From positions 1 through 18,766 of the forward strand of contig JAJDBO010000152.1 in the NCBI GenBank assembly GCA_029261305.1: a stretch of 18,766 bases of DNA, read 5' to 3'. Below are positions 1 to 6,907 of the stretch, in pieces. The notes beneath the pieces were generated by a model. That model saw nothing but the letters and a program-made list of their open reading frames with translations, had not been told where the DNA came from and made no database searches. The translations under genes and the position numbers were made by a program. Numbering within the stretch: position 1 is the first letter of the stretch; each line of letters starts with the position of its first letter. This DNA comes from Nitrospirales bacterium. GTDB lineage: Bacteria > Nitrospirota > Nitrospiria > Nitrospirales > UBA8639.

Positions 1-738
1 CATGTGGGTTCTCCGGCCAGTCAGTCCTCCCAATGCTGATCCAAGGAGCATGCCTCCGACTAGGCCTCCGGCTCCGCCACCCCAGTTGGAATAATGCCGA
101 CGGCGACGCCGCATATTGGAAAATAACATGAAGAGAAAGAATGCGGGGACGATCAGGGAACCTAATAGGGACCCACCGCCTCCGCTTCCTCTGGTACCTG
201 GCTGATATCGATAATTGGGAATGCCCGTGAGTTTGACTTGTTGGGCATCAGCCACTTGATTGGCGGTGACTACAGCTAATTGGAAAATACCTTCGGAATA
301 TTTCCCTTTTTTAAAAAACTGTGAGGCTACGGCACGAGAAACCGAGCCGGCCCAGGAATCGGGGAGCGCGCCTTCTAGTCCGTAACCGGTCTGGATACGG
401 ACCTTACGTTCCTTGAGTGCTAACGCGATCAGCGCGCCATTGTCCTTGCCTTTCTTCCCAAGTTTCCAGGATTCGGCATGACGTTGGGCAAATCCAAAAA
501 TATCTTCTCCGTCGGTAGTTTGGACCGTGAGTACTTTCACTTGAGCCGTGGTTTTCTGTTCAAGCTCGCGAAGCCAGCCTTCTAGTTGTCGTTCCGTCGC
601 GGCATCGATGATGCCCGCGTTATCGACGACAAAGGTGCCTGGATCCCGAACAGAAATTTCGGCCAATCCAATTCCAGACAGGACTAGAACAAAAATCAAA
701 GTTGTTGTGAGGATTGGGCGCAAGGAGAGAGTTACCAT
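1..738 (-). CDS. TPM-domain (YgcG-like) secreted/membrane protein, 3' end cut by window edge
   Basis: 246 codons are visible on the minus strand and the frame is still open at base 1, so the C-terminus is missing. Residues 1-26 form a signal peptide (basic start, then a hydrophobic run ending near GLA). Residues about 33-165 match the TPM domain: a VVDNAGIID-like start, then GKDNGALIALAL, RIQTGYGLEGALPDSW and a KYSEGI segment. A hydrophobic segment near 190-207 is followed by a run of arginines and a Gly-rich tail, as is usual for this family. The TPM fold is known from plant TLP18.3 (acid phosphatase) and bacterial YgcG; its substrate here is unknown. The ATG (738-736) overlaps the stop of the upstream gene as ATGGTAA, so translation is probably coupled. 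No good ribosome binding site of its own is seen. Confidence 0.88.
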   Translation of the reverse strand, partial: MVTLSLRPILTTTLIFVLVLSGIGLAEISVRDPGTFVVDNAGIIDAATERQLEGWLRELEQKTTAQVKVLTVQTTDGEDIFGFAQRHAESWKLGKKGKDNGALIALALKERKVRIQTGYGLEGALPDSWAGSVSRAVASQFFKKGKYSEGIFQLAVVTANQVADAQQVKLTGIPNYRYQPGTRGSGGGGSLLGSLIVPAFFLFMLFSNMRRRRRHYSNWGGGAGGLVGGMLLGSALGGLTGRRTHM

Positions 739-1457
739 TTATCGGCAAGCGTCTTCAGTCCATCAATTTCGTGATAGAGAGAGGTGAAATCATCCCAGCC
801 GTGCTGACGGCTGCCTTCCAGTGAATTGCGGATTCCAGGTAAGGTCCGTTCTGTATCTTTTTCGATCTGGCTGACTACTTCAATTGCCGTCAACCATTCT
901 TTCTTCCCGTGTAACCAGAGCAGCCCACGTAAAGTCCGCATGAGACGTTCAGCAATATCGGACTCCATGGCTCCAAACAATTTTTCTCGTCCAGCTGCGG
1001 CGAGAAGTCCCTGACGCATGGCGATAAGAATAGTTTTGAGTTCTCGCTCACATTGCAGGCGAATATGTTGAATCTCAAAGGATAATTCTGAAAAATAGTC
1101 TGGACCGACCAAGCAATGGTGGCATTGTTGGATTTCCAGAAACTCCAACGGAAAGGCGTCCAACGATCCCTTTACGTACACAGGAGTCATAATTAGTGGA
1201 GCTGAAATTTTGGCTTTTCCAAGTTTAGCTCCATCTTTGGCTAACTCTCGGAGCATGGATAAATCAATCTGTTCGAGAACCACCACGCTTTTCGCGGTAT
1301 GTATTGCGGGATCGAAATTTGGTGTCGCGATTGTTCCAAACACGGTGATCGCAAGGCAATTTGGGCCGCCAAGTGTTTGAACGCGGCTGACAAACGTTTT
1401 CACCGGCTCCTGCATTGCACTCCCAAGTTGATCAATATTTACGACGGCTAGTGTCAT
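732..1457 (-). CDS. Nucleotidyltransferase-fold protein, probably catalytically degenerate
   Basis: 241 residues with no signal peptide or membrane segment. The layout resembles stand-alone nucleotidyltransferase-like proteins. A strand-turn near residues 35-62 (CLAITVFGTIA...) sits where the G-S motif and DxD metal ligands would be. A segment near 93-119 (KGSLDAFPLEFLEI...GPD) follows, then a helical region around 128-150 (IRLQCERELKTILIAMRQG) typical of the C-terminal half of such proteins. The catalytic Ser of GS is replaced (GT), and the DxD position reads HTAKSVVVL, so transferase activity looks lost. The start has AGGGAG (1465-1470) seven bases upstream. It overlaps the TPM gene by seven bases, so the two are probably made together. 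The fold assignment is by motif memory only; the function is unknown. Confidence 0.7.
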   Translation of the reverse strand: MTLAVVNIDQLGSAMQEPVKTFVSRVQTLGGPNCLAITVFGTIATPNFDPAIHTAKSVVVLEQIDLSMLRELAKDGAKLGKAKISAPLIMTPVYVKGSLDAFPLEFLEIQQCHHCLVGPDYFSELSFEIQHIRLQCERELKTILIAMRQGLLAAAGREKLFGAMESDIAERLMRTLRGLLWLHGKKEWLTAIEVVSQIEKDTERTLPGIRNSLEGSRQHGWDDFTSLYHEIDGLKTLADKW

Positions 1458-1530
1458 TCACAAACTCCCTACTGTGTTGGATCGATCGAGGGCCATTGGA
1501 CTGTTTGGCTTTGGAGAAGAACTTTTAATC

Positions 1531-1559
1531 AGGTTAACGCACGAGGGAGAGCCTGGCAA
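1531..1559 (-). promoter_or_regulatory. Weak candidate promoter for the NTase-like/TPM pair
   Basis: On the minus strand, TTGCCA (1559-1554) is followed after 17 bases by TAACCT (1536-1531). The -35 is good but the -10 is poor. It lies about 75 bases before the start at 1457. The rest of the 182-base gap shows nothing else clear. Confidence 0.22.
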
Positions 1560-1639
1560 GCGAATTTCTATTTTGAATCATCGGAGGAATGTTGAGTAGG
1601 GCCAATAGTTGTTGACGAAAAGTACAAGGTCAAATTAAT

Positions 1640-2443
1640 TCACGGAATCGCATACACCATTCGTCGGACCGTATGGCCTTTGTCTGCGAGAAGTTTGACG
1701 AGGCCATCATTACCTACCAGGTGCCCCACCCCGACGATGACTAAGTAGTTTTCTTCTTGGCCCAAAAATGCTTCGATTTGTGGGAGCCACTTCATATTTC
1801 GATCATGGTATACGGCTTGATAAACCTCAGGAGTCGATTTTTCCTTCTCAATCATATTCCCTAACGTGTCCTCATCACCTTTGTGCCAGGCTTCGACGAG
1901 TTGATTTAAACGTTGTGTTGCCCGTTTGGCATTTTCCCGATTTTTCCCCGCCATGACTTTTTGGCTTTTGAGAATGATATTGTCTAATACATTCATTTGG
2001 TATTCCACACTCTCGAGTCCGAGGATATGTTTCCCAGCAGCTTTGGCCTTCCAATAGAAATGGTGATCCACGCCAAACTTCCCTTCGAAATCCAATTTCA
2101 TTAATAACGCGTTTTGGGATGTTCGACTGGTGGCAAAGGTGCGTTTACGTTTGAGGCTTTTGGCATTTTTCCCGGAAAGTACTTGGTTCAGGTCAACTTC
2201 AAATACAATGTTGGGAGAATTATAATAGGCATAATAAAATCCACGGGTGAGAGGGTAATACGCCGTGTTTAATGCATGAATGGAGCCTAATAAATAGACG
2301 GTATTCGTTTCGGTTTTGATTTCCCAAATCGTTCCGTTGTTATATCCTTTTCCTATTTTATGGGCGGCAACCGGGGCGGTCCACCACATGACCAGAAGAC
2401 CGACTACTAGAAAACCGAAACACAATTGAGACTTTCGAATCAT
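1640..2443 (-). CDS. TraB/GumN family secreted protein
   Basis: I place the start at 2443 because AGGAG stands seven bases before that ATG and the protein then begins with a normal signal peptide (MIRKSQLCFGFLVVGLLVMWW...VAA). An ATG 25 codons upstream would put a polar stretch before it. The 267-residue product carries the family's hallmarks. LLGSIH is at residues 51-56, EVD at 82-84, GLES at 142-145 and the terminal GVGHLVGNDGL at 238-248. The conserved His and Glu residues are thought to form a metalloprotease-like centre related to the Tiki/TraB/PrgY families. In bacteria the substrate is generally unknown. The protein is likely periplasmic or lipid-anchor-free extracellular. It stands alone, divergent from the CBS gene, with a 358-base region between them. 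Confidence 0.88.
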   Translation of the reverse strand: MIRKSQLCFGFLVVGLLVMWWTAPVAAHKIGKGYNNGTIWEIKTETNTVYLLGSIHALNTAYYPLTRGFYYAYYNSPNIVFEVDLNQVLSGKNAKSLKRKRTFATSRTSQNALLMKLDFEGKFGVDHHFYWKAKAAGKHILGLESVEYQMNVLDNIILKSQKVMAGKNRENAKRATQRLNQLVEAWHKGDEDTLGNMIEKEKSTPEVYQAVYHDRNMKWLPQIEAFLGQEENYLVIVGVGHLVGNDGLVKLLADKGHTVRRMVYAIP

Positions 2444-2572
2444 AGTTCTACTCCTCGATGGATTATTTCCCATCATGCCTGATGTCCAATGGAACACCAT
2501 GCGATCTTGCCCGCACATAGGTGAGATTTTTCTTTATCTCCTAGTATCTATCCTCGGTTGATTCCTTATCTT

Positions 2573-2589
2573 ATTGAGGGTTCCTCAAT
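2573..2589. repeat. Perfect 7-bp inverted repeat, possible operator
   Basis: ATTGAGG-GTT-CCTCAAT is a perfect palindrome with a three-base centre. It lies between two divergent genes, 130 bases before the TraB/GumN start and 213 bases before the CBS start. As a hairpin it is short, and no gene ends upstream of it on either strand, so a terminator is less likely than a protein-binding site. Confidence 0.35.
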
Positions 2590-2714
2590 TTTCCATTTTC
2601 TTAGGTCATGGGTAGTTACTAGAGATTTGTCTTCTTTGCTTGTCGGTCCCTCGCTTTGTGACTTCATGAGAGATCAGAATGATGTGCAGACATCTGAGCT
2701 CTGATAGACATTTG

Positions 2715-2743
2715 TTGCATGCGAGGGGTGGAGCTCCTAGAAT
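2715..2743 (+). promoter_or_regulatory. Candidate promoter for the CBS-domain gene
   Basis: TTGCAT (2715-2720), a 17-base spacer and TAGAAT (2738-2743) give a weak -35 with a good -10. A second possible pair, TTGGAA (2750-2755) and TATTTC (2774-2779), is 18 bases apart. The start at 2802 has AGAGGG five bases before it. Confidence 0.35.
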
Positions 2744-2801
2744 AACAGCTTGGAACCGAGGGTGAGGGCACAGTATTTCATAGCCTTTAAAGAGGGACGT
2801 T

Positions 2802-3191
2802 ATGGGCACGGTGGGACAATTGATGACGAGCAATCTCAGTATTATTCCTGAGGAGACCACGATTCGACAGGCTGCTGGCCATATGCAGACTGAACACATT
2901 GGTAGTCTGTTGGTGAAAAAGGGTGAGGAATTTTCAGGGATTATCACGGAGACGGATGTGGTTCGTGCGGTGGCGGAAGAGGTGGATGTTTCTGGAGTTT
3001 TCGTGACGCAGGTGATGTCAGCTCCCATCTTAACCGTGGAGAAAAAGCTGTCTCCTCACTATGCGCGTGACTTGATGGCCGATAAACGGATTCGTCACTT
3101 GGCAGTCACAGAAGGAGGGAAGATTGTCGGAATTATTTCAGCGCGCGATCTGCTGGCCTATTTTAAAACTGTCTCGAAAGAGGTGGAGTAA
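2802..3191 (+). CDS. Two-CBS-domain protein
   Basis: 129 residues made almost wholly of a CBS pair. CBS1 covers about residues 4-58 (VGQLMTSNLSIIPEETTI, then GIITETDVVR). CBS2 covers about 66-121 (VTQVMSAPILTVEKKL, then GIISARDLLAYF). The two Ghh(S/T)xxD turns are the usual adenosyl-nucleotide binding signature, so AMP, ATP or SAM binding is expected from the family. No catalytic domain is attached, so it probably acts as a small ligand sensor for an unknown partner. It is the only plus-strand gene in the first 16 kb and ends tail-to-tail with sdhE, with nine bases between the two stop codons. No terminator is visible in that space. Confidence 0.92.
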   Translation: MGTVGQLMTSNLSIIPEETTIRQAAGHMQTEHIGSLLVKKGEEFSGIITETDVVRAVAEEVDVSGVFVTQVMSAPILTVEKKLSPHYARDLMADKRIRHLAVTEGGKIVGIISARDLLAYFKTVSKEVE

Positions 3192-3200
3192 CACTTCTGA

Positions 3201-4085
3201 CTAACCACCCACACCGATTTTTTTAAGCACCGATCCTGTCGACACCAAATTTCTGTTCAGTCCTAAAGCCTTTGGCTCCATCCCCATGGCCAAACCTAAT
3301 AGTTGCGGCAAGTGCAATATGGGAAGATCAATCTCCATCCCATTCTGGGTGGCAGCCTTCGATTGTAGACCATCCAGATTCAAGTGACATAAGGGGCAAG
3401 GTGTGACCATGAGGTCAGCCCCATATTCCTTGGCATCCGAGGTATGGTGAGCGACCATTTTTAACGAGTTCGGTTCGTTGATCGTGAGAAGAGGCAATCC
3501 ACAGCAACGAGTTTTCCCCGGGAAGTCAACAACCTCAGCACCCAACAAATCAATCACGGTTTCTAAAGATTTGGCTCGAGAAGGCGATTCATCAAATCCA
3601 AGTGCTTCACTCGGACGTTGCAAGTAGCATCCGTAAAATGGCGCCGCTCGAATTCCTGTGAGTGGGTGCTTCACATATTGAAGAATCGTTTCTTCTCCAA
3701 TATCTTCCAAGAGAATCCACACAAAATGTTTGACCTGGGTAGTGCCACGGTAGGTGATTTCTTCTATACCCAATATCTGATTGATCTCGGCTAAATACTC
3801 TGGATCGGAATTGAGCCGATGGTTGGATTGACTCATGACACCCTGACAGGTGCTGCAAATCGTCATGATGGGCAGTCCCTGCTGCTCGGCTAGGGCCAAC
3901 GTATGGGCATTGAGAATATCCCCCAATCGAGGATCTTTTTCTTGCAACACTCCAGCACCCGTGCACGAAGCCGTGGTCATTTCCTCAAGTTCAATGCCTA
4001 ATCGTGGGTAGACTTGCATGACCGATTGGTACAACTCAGGGCAACCACCTTTGGACACACAGCCGGGGAAGAATGCATATTTCAT
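3201..4085 (-). CDS. sdhE: Type-E succinate:quinone oxidoreductase subunit (HdrB-like, CCG domains)
   Basis: 294 residues with two cysteine-rich CCG domains, as in heterodisulfide reductase HdrB and in the third subunit of type-E succinate:quinone oxidoreductases. The C-terminal domain is complete: C153, C194-C195, C230 and C233. The N-terminal domain has C9, C41, C77 and C80, but the first Cys of its CC pair is Ser40, so it can hold only an altered metal site. No transmembrane helix is seen. In this family the subunit replaces the haem-bearing membrane anchor and passes electrons between the iron-sulphur subunit and quinone at the membrane surface. Its ATG overlaps the sdhB stop as ATGA, and it is the last gene of the sdhA-sdhB-sdhE operon. 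A general HdrB-like oxidoreductase subunit would be the alternative name. Confidence 0.87.
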   Translation of the reverse strand: MKYAFFPGCVSKGGCPELYQSVMQVYPRLGIELEEMTTASCTGAGVLQEKDPRLGDILNAHTLALAEQQGLPIMTICSTCQGVMSQSNHRLNSDPEYLAEINQILGIEEITYRGTTQVKHFVWILLEDIGEETILQYVKHPLTGIRAAPFYGCYLQRPSEALGFDESPSRAKSLETVIDLLGAEVVDFPGKTRCCGLPLLTINEPNSLKMVAHHTSDAKEYGADLMVTPCPLCHLNLDGLQSKAATQNGMEIDLPILHLPQLLGLAMGMEPKALGLNRNLVSTGSVLKKIGVGG

Positions 4086-5041
4086 GAGCGGCTCCTCAAA
4101 TGGTGGAAGAGGCGACGGATTCGATCAATCCCAGGTATCGCGCGATGCAACGGGCCCGACTTGGGGAGTTTGCCACGAACCAAGGCGCGAAGCGTCATGG
4201 GTAGAAATGAAAGTATGTGCCCAATGTTTCCTAATCCAAACGTTCGTATGGCTAACATGGGCTCATCCAATCGCCCTTTCTGTTCAATGAGATCAGCAAA
4301 CACTTCGGCATGGCGTGATCCACAGGTAGGCGGCACGCCTTGGTCCATGCCTTTTGCGCGGAGCGTCATGATACGATCCATGGCTCCGACGCTTTTTGGA
4401 CAGACTTCGATACATTCCATGCATCGGGTGCAATCCCACATGCCACTTGGTTTATTTAATTCCAACAATCGTGATGTACTTGTCCCATCCCGAGGATCAG
4501 CTACAAACCGATAAGCTTTGGCTAACGCCGCCGGTCCCAAGAATTGGTGATCGACTTCTAAGGCCGCACAATCCGATACACATGCTCCGCACATGATGCA
4601 TCCCATGACTCCCGTCAAATGATTCATGGATTCTGGAGAGGCGATGTACTCAGCTTCGGGCGTAGGCCCTGCCGGCTGTAGCCATGGCTGGACCTGCCGA
4701 ATCTTGTTCCAAAATCCACCCATATCTGTCACCAGGTCTTTGATGACAGGCATATTGTTCATGGGTTCTACGTGGACAATGTGGTCTGGAGATTCCAGAG
4801 AAGCGAGTTTGGTTTTACATGCCAAGGCGGCATGCCCGTTGATGCGCATACCACACGAGCCGCAAATCGCCCCACGGCAAGAACACCGAAGGGTCAATGA
4901 CTCATCCACAGATTCCCGAATCTTAATGAGCGCATCCAGGACCGTTTCCGATCGCTCGGTTTCTAATTCATACTCTTGGAAATACGGCTGAAGTGATTCA
5001 GATTCAGGATTAAACCGTTTTATGCGAAAGGTTGTTGGCAT
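4082..5041 (-). CDS. sdhB: Succinate dehydrogenase/fumarate reductase iron-sulphur subunit
   Basis: Start taken at 5041, where the ATG overlaps the sdhA stop as TGATG; a start nine codons earlier would lie inside sdhA. The 319-residue product has an N-terminal [2Fe-2S] ferredoxin domain with C55, C60, C63 and C75 (an extra Cys at 53). A C-terminal domain has two complete four-Cys motifs: C148-C151-C154-C158 and C204-C207-C210-C214 followed by Pro. In E. coli SdhB the residue matching C207 is Ile and the cluster is [3Fe-4S]; here a second [4Fe-4S] is expected, as described for type-E enzymes. The C-terminal tail (about 240-319) is longer than in E. coli. It passes electrons from the SdhA FAD to SdhE. 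Confidence 0.95.
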   Translation of the reverse strand: MPTTFRIKRFNPESESLQPYFQEYELETERSETVLDALIKIRESVDESLTLRCSCRGAICGSCGMRINGHAALACKTKLASLESPDHIVHVEPMNNMPVIKDLVTDMGGFWNKIRQVQPWLQPAGPTPEAEYIASPESMNHLTGVMGCIMCGACVSDCAALEVDHQFLGPAALAKAYRFVADPRDGTSTSRLLELNKPSGMWDCTRCMECIEVCPKSVGAMDRIMTLRAKGMDQGVPPTCGSRHAEVFADLIEQKGRLDEPMLAIRTFGLGNIGHILSFLPMTLRALVRGKLPKSGPLHRAIPGIDRIRRLFHHLRSRS

Positions 5042-6756
5042 CAATACACCCTGACTTGCGGTTCCCATTTCGTGATTTGAACAGGGAGATAATCAGTCCG
5101 AGGTAACCCGCCTGGGTTGCGATAAATCAAAATATGCTGAAGCCAATGTTCATCATCTCGTTGGATATGGTCGGTACGAAAATGGGCACCTCGACTTTCG
5201 GTCCGTGTGATGGCCCCAAACACAATAGTCTCAGCACAATCCAACATCATACCTAACTCCAACGCTCGAACAAGACTGGTATTAAACACATGTCCTTTAT
5301 CTTGGACTGCAACCTGACTCCATCGATCCCGTAAATCAGGCAACATGACTTGGGTGGTTTCCATGCCCTCTTGATCGCGAAAGACCCCCAAATGTTTATT
5401 CATCGTCACCCCAAGGTCTTGACGAATGGCTGCTATGGTATCGGCATGGGCCTGACGCTTCAAAAAATTCTGCACCATTTTTTGATCTTGGTCTGCAACA
5501 GAATCGGAGATGCGTGGCTTCTCTACCGATTGGGCATAGCTAGCCGCACATGAACCAGCTCGTCGGCCAAACACGACTGTATCTAGCAGGGAGTTTGCAC
5601 CTAACCGATTTCCACCGTGTAAACTCAAGCAGGCGGTTTCGCCTGCGGCAAATAACCCCGGGACGCCTTCCCACTTTCCGTGGACATCCCAACAACGACC
5701 ATCCACATCCGTTTTGATCCCACCCATGGTGTAGTGCATGCCTGGTCGAATGGGAATGGGTTCTTCAGTCAAATCAATATTTGCAAAGGATTTGGCTTCC
5801 TCAAAAATTTGCCCTAGTCGTTCTTGAATCAATTGTTTACCTAAATGGCGACAGTCCAACAACACGCATCCATTAATCCCACGGCCTTCATTGATTTCAA
5901 TTTGTTCTGCTCGGGACACTACATCTCGTGATGCGAGTTCCATCATATTGGGGGCATACCGTTCCATGAATCGTTCCCCCTCGCTGTTGACGAGATACGC
6001 CCCTTCTCCCCGTGCTGCTTCGGTGATCAGGAGCCCTTTCCCCTTCAAGGTCGTTGGGTGATATTGCACCATTTCCATATCCATCAAGGGAGCGCCGGCA
6101 CGGTAGGCCATGGCCATGCCATCTCCCGTACAAATCATGGCATTCGTACTTGGCTCAAACACGCGTCCTAATCCACCGGCGGCGATGATCACCGCCTTGG
6201 CTTTAATCACCGCAAATGTTCCTGACCGGATTTCAAAAGCTACGACTCCCGCACATCGACCTTCATCATCGAGGATCACAGATGTGGCAAACCATTCTTC
6301 AAATACCGGGAGGTTCGCCTTCATGATTTGCTCGTACAACACATGAAGCATGGCTTGTCCCGTGAAATCCGAGACAAAAAAGGTCCGTGCTCGTTTTTGG
6401 CCACCAAATCGTCTGGTGCCTAATCGGCCTTCATCGTTCCGATTAAAAATCACGCCCATGTGTTCGAGAGCCAGAATATCCTGCCCAGCTTCCTCGGCGA
6501 GAATTTCAATGGCATCCTGATCGCCTAAATAATCGCTGCCCTTGACCGTGTCATATGCATGATCCTCCCATGCATCGCCGCGGTCGGTGAGCGCCGCATT
6601 AATGCCTCCCTGTGCTGCATTTGAATGGCTTCGAACCGGATGGACTTTTGTCAAAATGGCGACCTTGGCTCCGCCTTCATGCGCAACTAACGCTGCCCGC
6701 ATACCAGCTAAACCGGCACCAAGTACCAAAACGTCAAATGTGTAAGTGGTGGTCAT
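5041..6756 (-). CDS. sdhA: Succinate dehydrogenase/fumarate reductase flavoprotein subunit
   Basis: 571 residues. It interconverts succinate and fumarate using FAD. The dinucleotide-binding motif GAGLAG is at residues 13-18. SHSNAAQGG at 43-51 carries the His (44) that normally binds FAD covalently. Substrate and proton-relay motifs follow: QYHPTTL (231-237), TEAARGEGA (245-253), ASRDVVSRA (275-283), HYTMGG (341-346) and HGGNRLGANSLLD (380-392). The start is uncertain: ATG at 6756 is chosen because it abuts the flavoprotein fold; an in-frame TTG at 6768 would add four residues, and neither has a clear ribosome binding site. First gene of the sdhABE operon, with a likely promoter at 6816-6824. 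Whether it runs as dehydrogenase or as fumarate reductase (for example in a reductive TCA cycle) cannot be read from the sequence. Confidence 0.96.
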   Translation of the reverse strand: MTTTYTFDVLVLGAGLAGMRAALVAHEGGAKVAILTKVHPVRSHSNAAQGGINAALTDRGDAWEDHAYDTVKGSDYLGDQDAIEILAEEAGQDILALEHMGVIFNRNDEGRLGTRRFGGQKRARTFFVSDFTGQAMLHVLYEQIMKANLPVFEEWFATSVILDDEGRCAGVVAFEIRSGTFAVIKAKAVIIAAGGLGRVFEPSTNAMICTGDGMAMAYRAGAPLMDMEMVQYHPTTLKGKGLLITEAARGEGAYLVNSEGERFMERYAPNMMELASRDVVSRAEQIEINEGRGINGCVLLDCRHLGKQLIQERLGQIFEEAKSFANIDLTEEPIPIRPGMHYTMGGIKTDVDGRCWDVHGKWEGVPGLFAAGETACLSLHGGNRLGANSLLDTVVFGRRAGSCAASYAQSVEKPRISDSVADQDQKMVQNFLKRQAHADTIAAIRQDLGVTMNKHLGVFRDQEGMETTQVMLPDLRDRWSQVAVQDKGHVFNTSLVRALELGMMLDCAETIVFGAITRTESRGAHFRTDHIQRDDEHWLQHILIYRNPGGLPRTDYLPVQITKWEPQVRVY

Positions 6757-6815
6757 AGGAGTGAGCAAGCTGAGAAAACAAAAAAAAGTCGCCTCAAAAA
6801 TCCCAGTGCTTTTTT

Positions 6816-6824
6816 ATTGTATCA
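6816..6824 (-). promoter_or_regulatory. Extended -10 promoter candidate for sdhABE
   Basis: On the minus strand TGATACAAT matches an extended -10 (TGn plus TACAAT, five of six to consensus). A TTGAAG 20 bases further upstream is too distant to be a normal -35, as expected for an extended -10 promoter. Transcription would start near 6809, giving an AT-rich leader of about 50 bases with no clear Shine-Dalgarno before the ATG at 6756. Confidence 0.4.
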
Positions 6825-6907
6825 CGAGAGGGAAGGATGGACTTCAAAAAATGTTTGATAAAATGGGAAACCTGTTAAAGAAAGATGCATTAGAGCTGGT
6901 CTAGCGG

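Larger units (their letters stand above)
2444..2801. other. Divergent intergenic region between TraB/GumN and CBS genes
   Basis: 358 bases without a supported gene. It holds the AGGAG site for the TraB/GumN gene, a perfect inverted repeat at 2573-2589, and a candidate sigma70-like promoter for the CBS gene at 2715-2743. The minus-strand frame that runs through part of it is only the continuation of a shadow of the CBS gene. I see no RNA gene. Confidence 0.6.

Noticed and set aside
2444..2518. N-terminal 25-codon extension of the TraB/GumN gene
   Set aside because: The AGGAG site and the signal peptide both place the start at 2443.
2606..3028. Minus-strand open frame of 140 codons across the CBS gene
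   Set aside because: It is antisense to a clear CBS pair, has no domain or ribosome binding site, and reads as low-complexity Ser/Thr/Cys sequence.
4014..4514. Plus-strand open frame of 166 codons opposite sdhB
   Set aside because: Antisense to well-conserved cysteine motifs of sdhB; composition rich in Arg, Ser and Met without a fold.
5042..5068. Nine-codon N-terminal extension of sdhB
   Set aside because: It would overlap sdhA more deeply, while the ATG at 5041 gives a normal TGATG junction.
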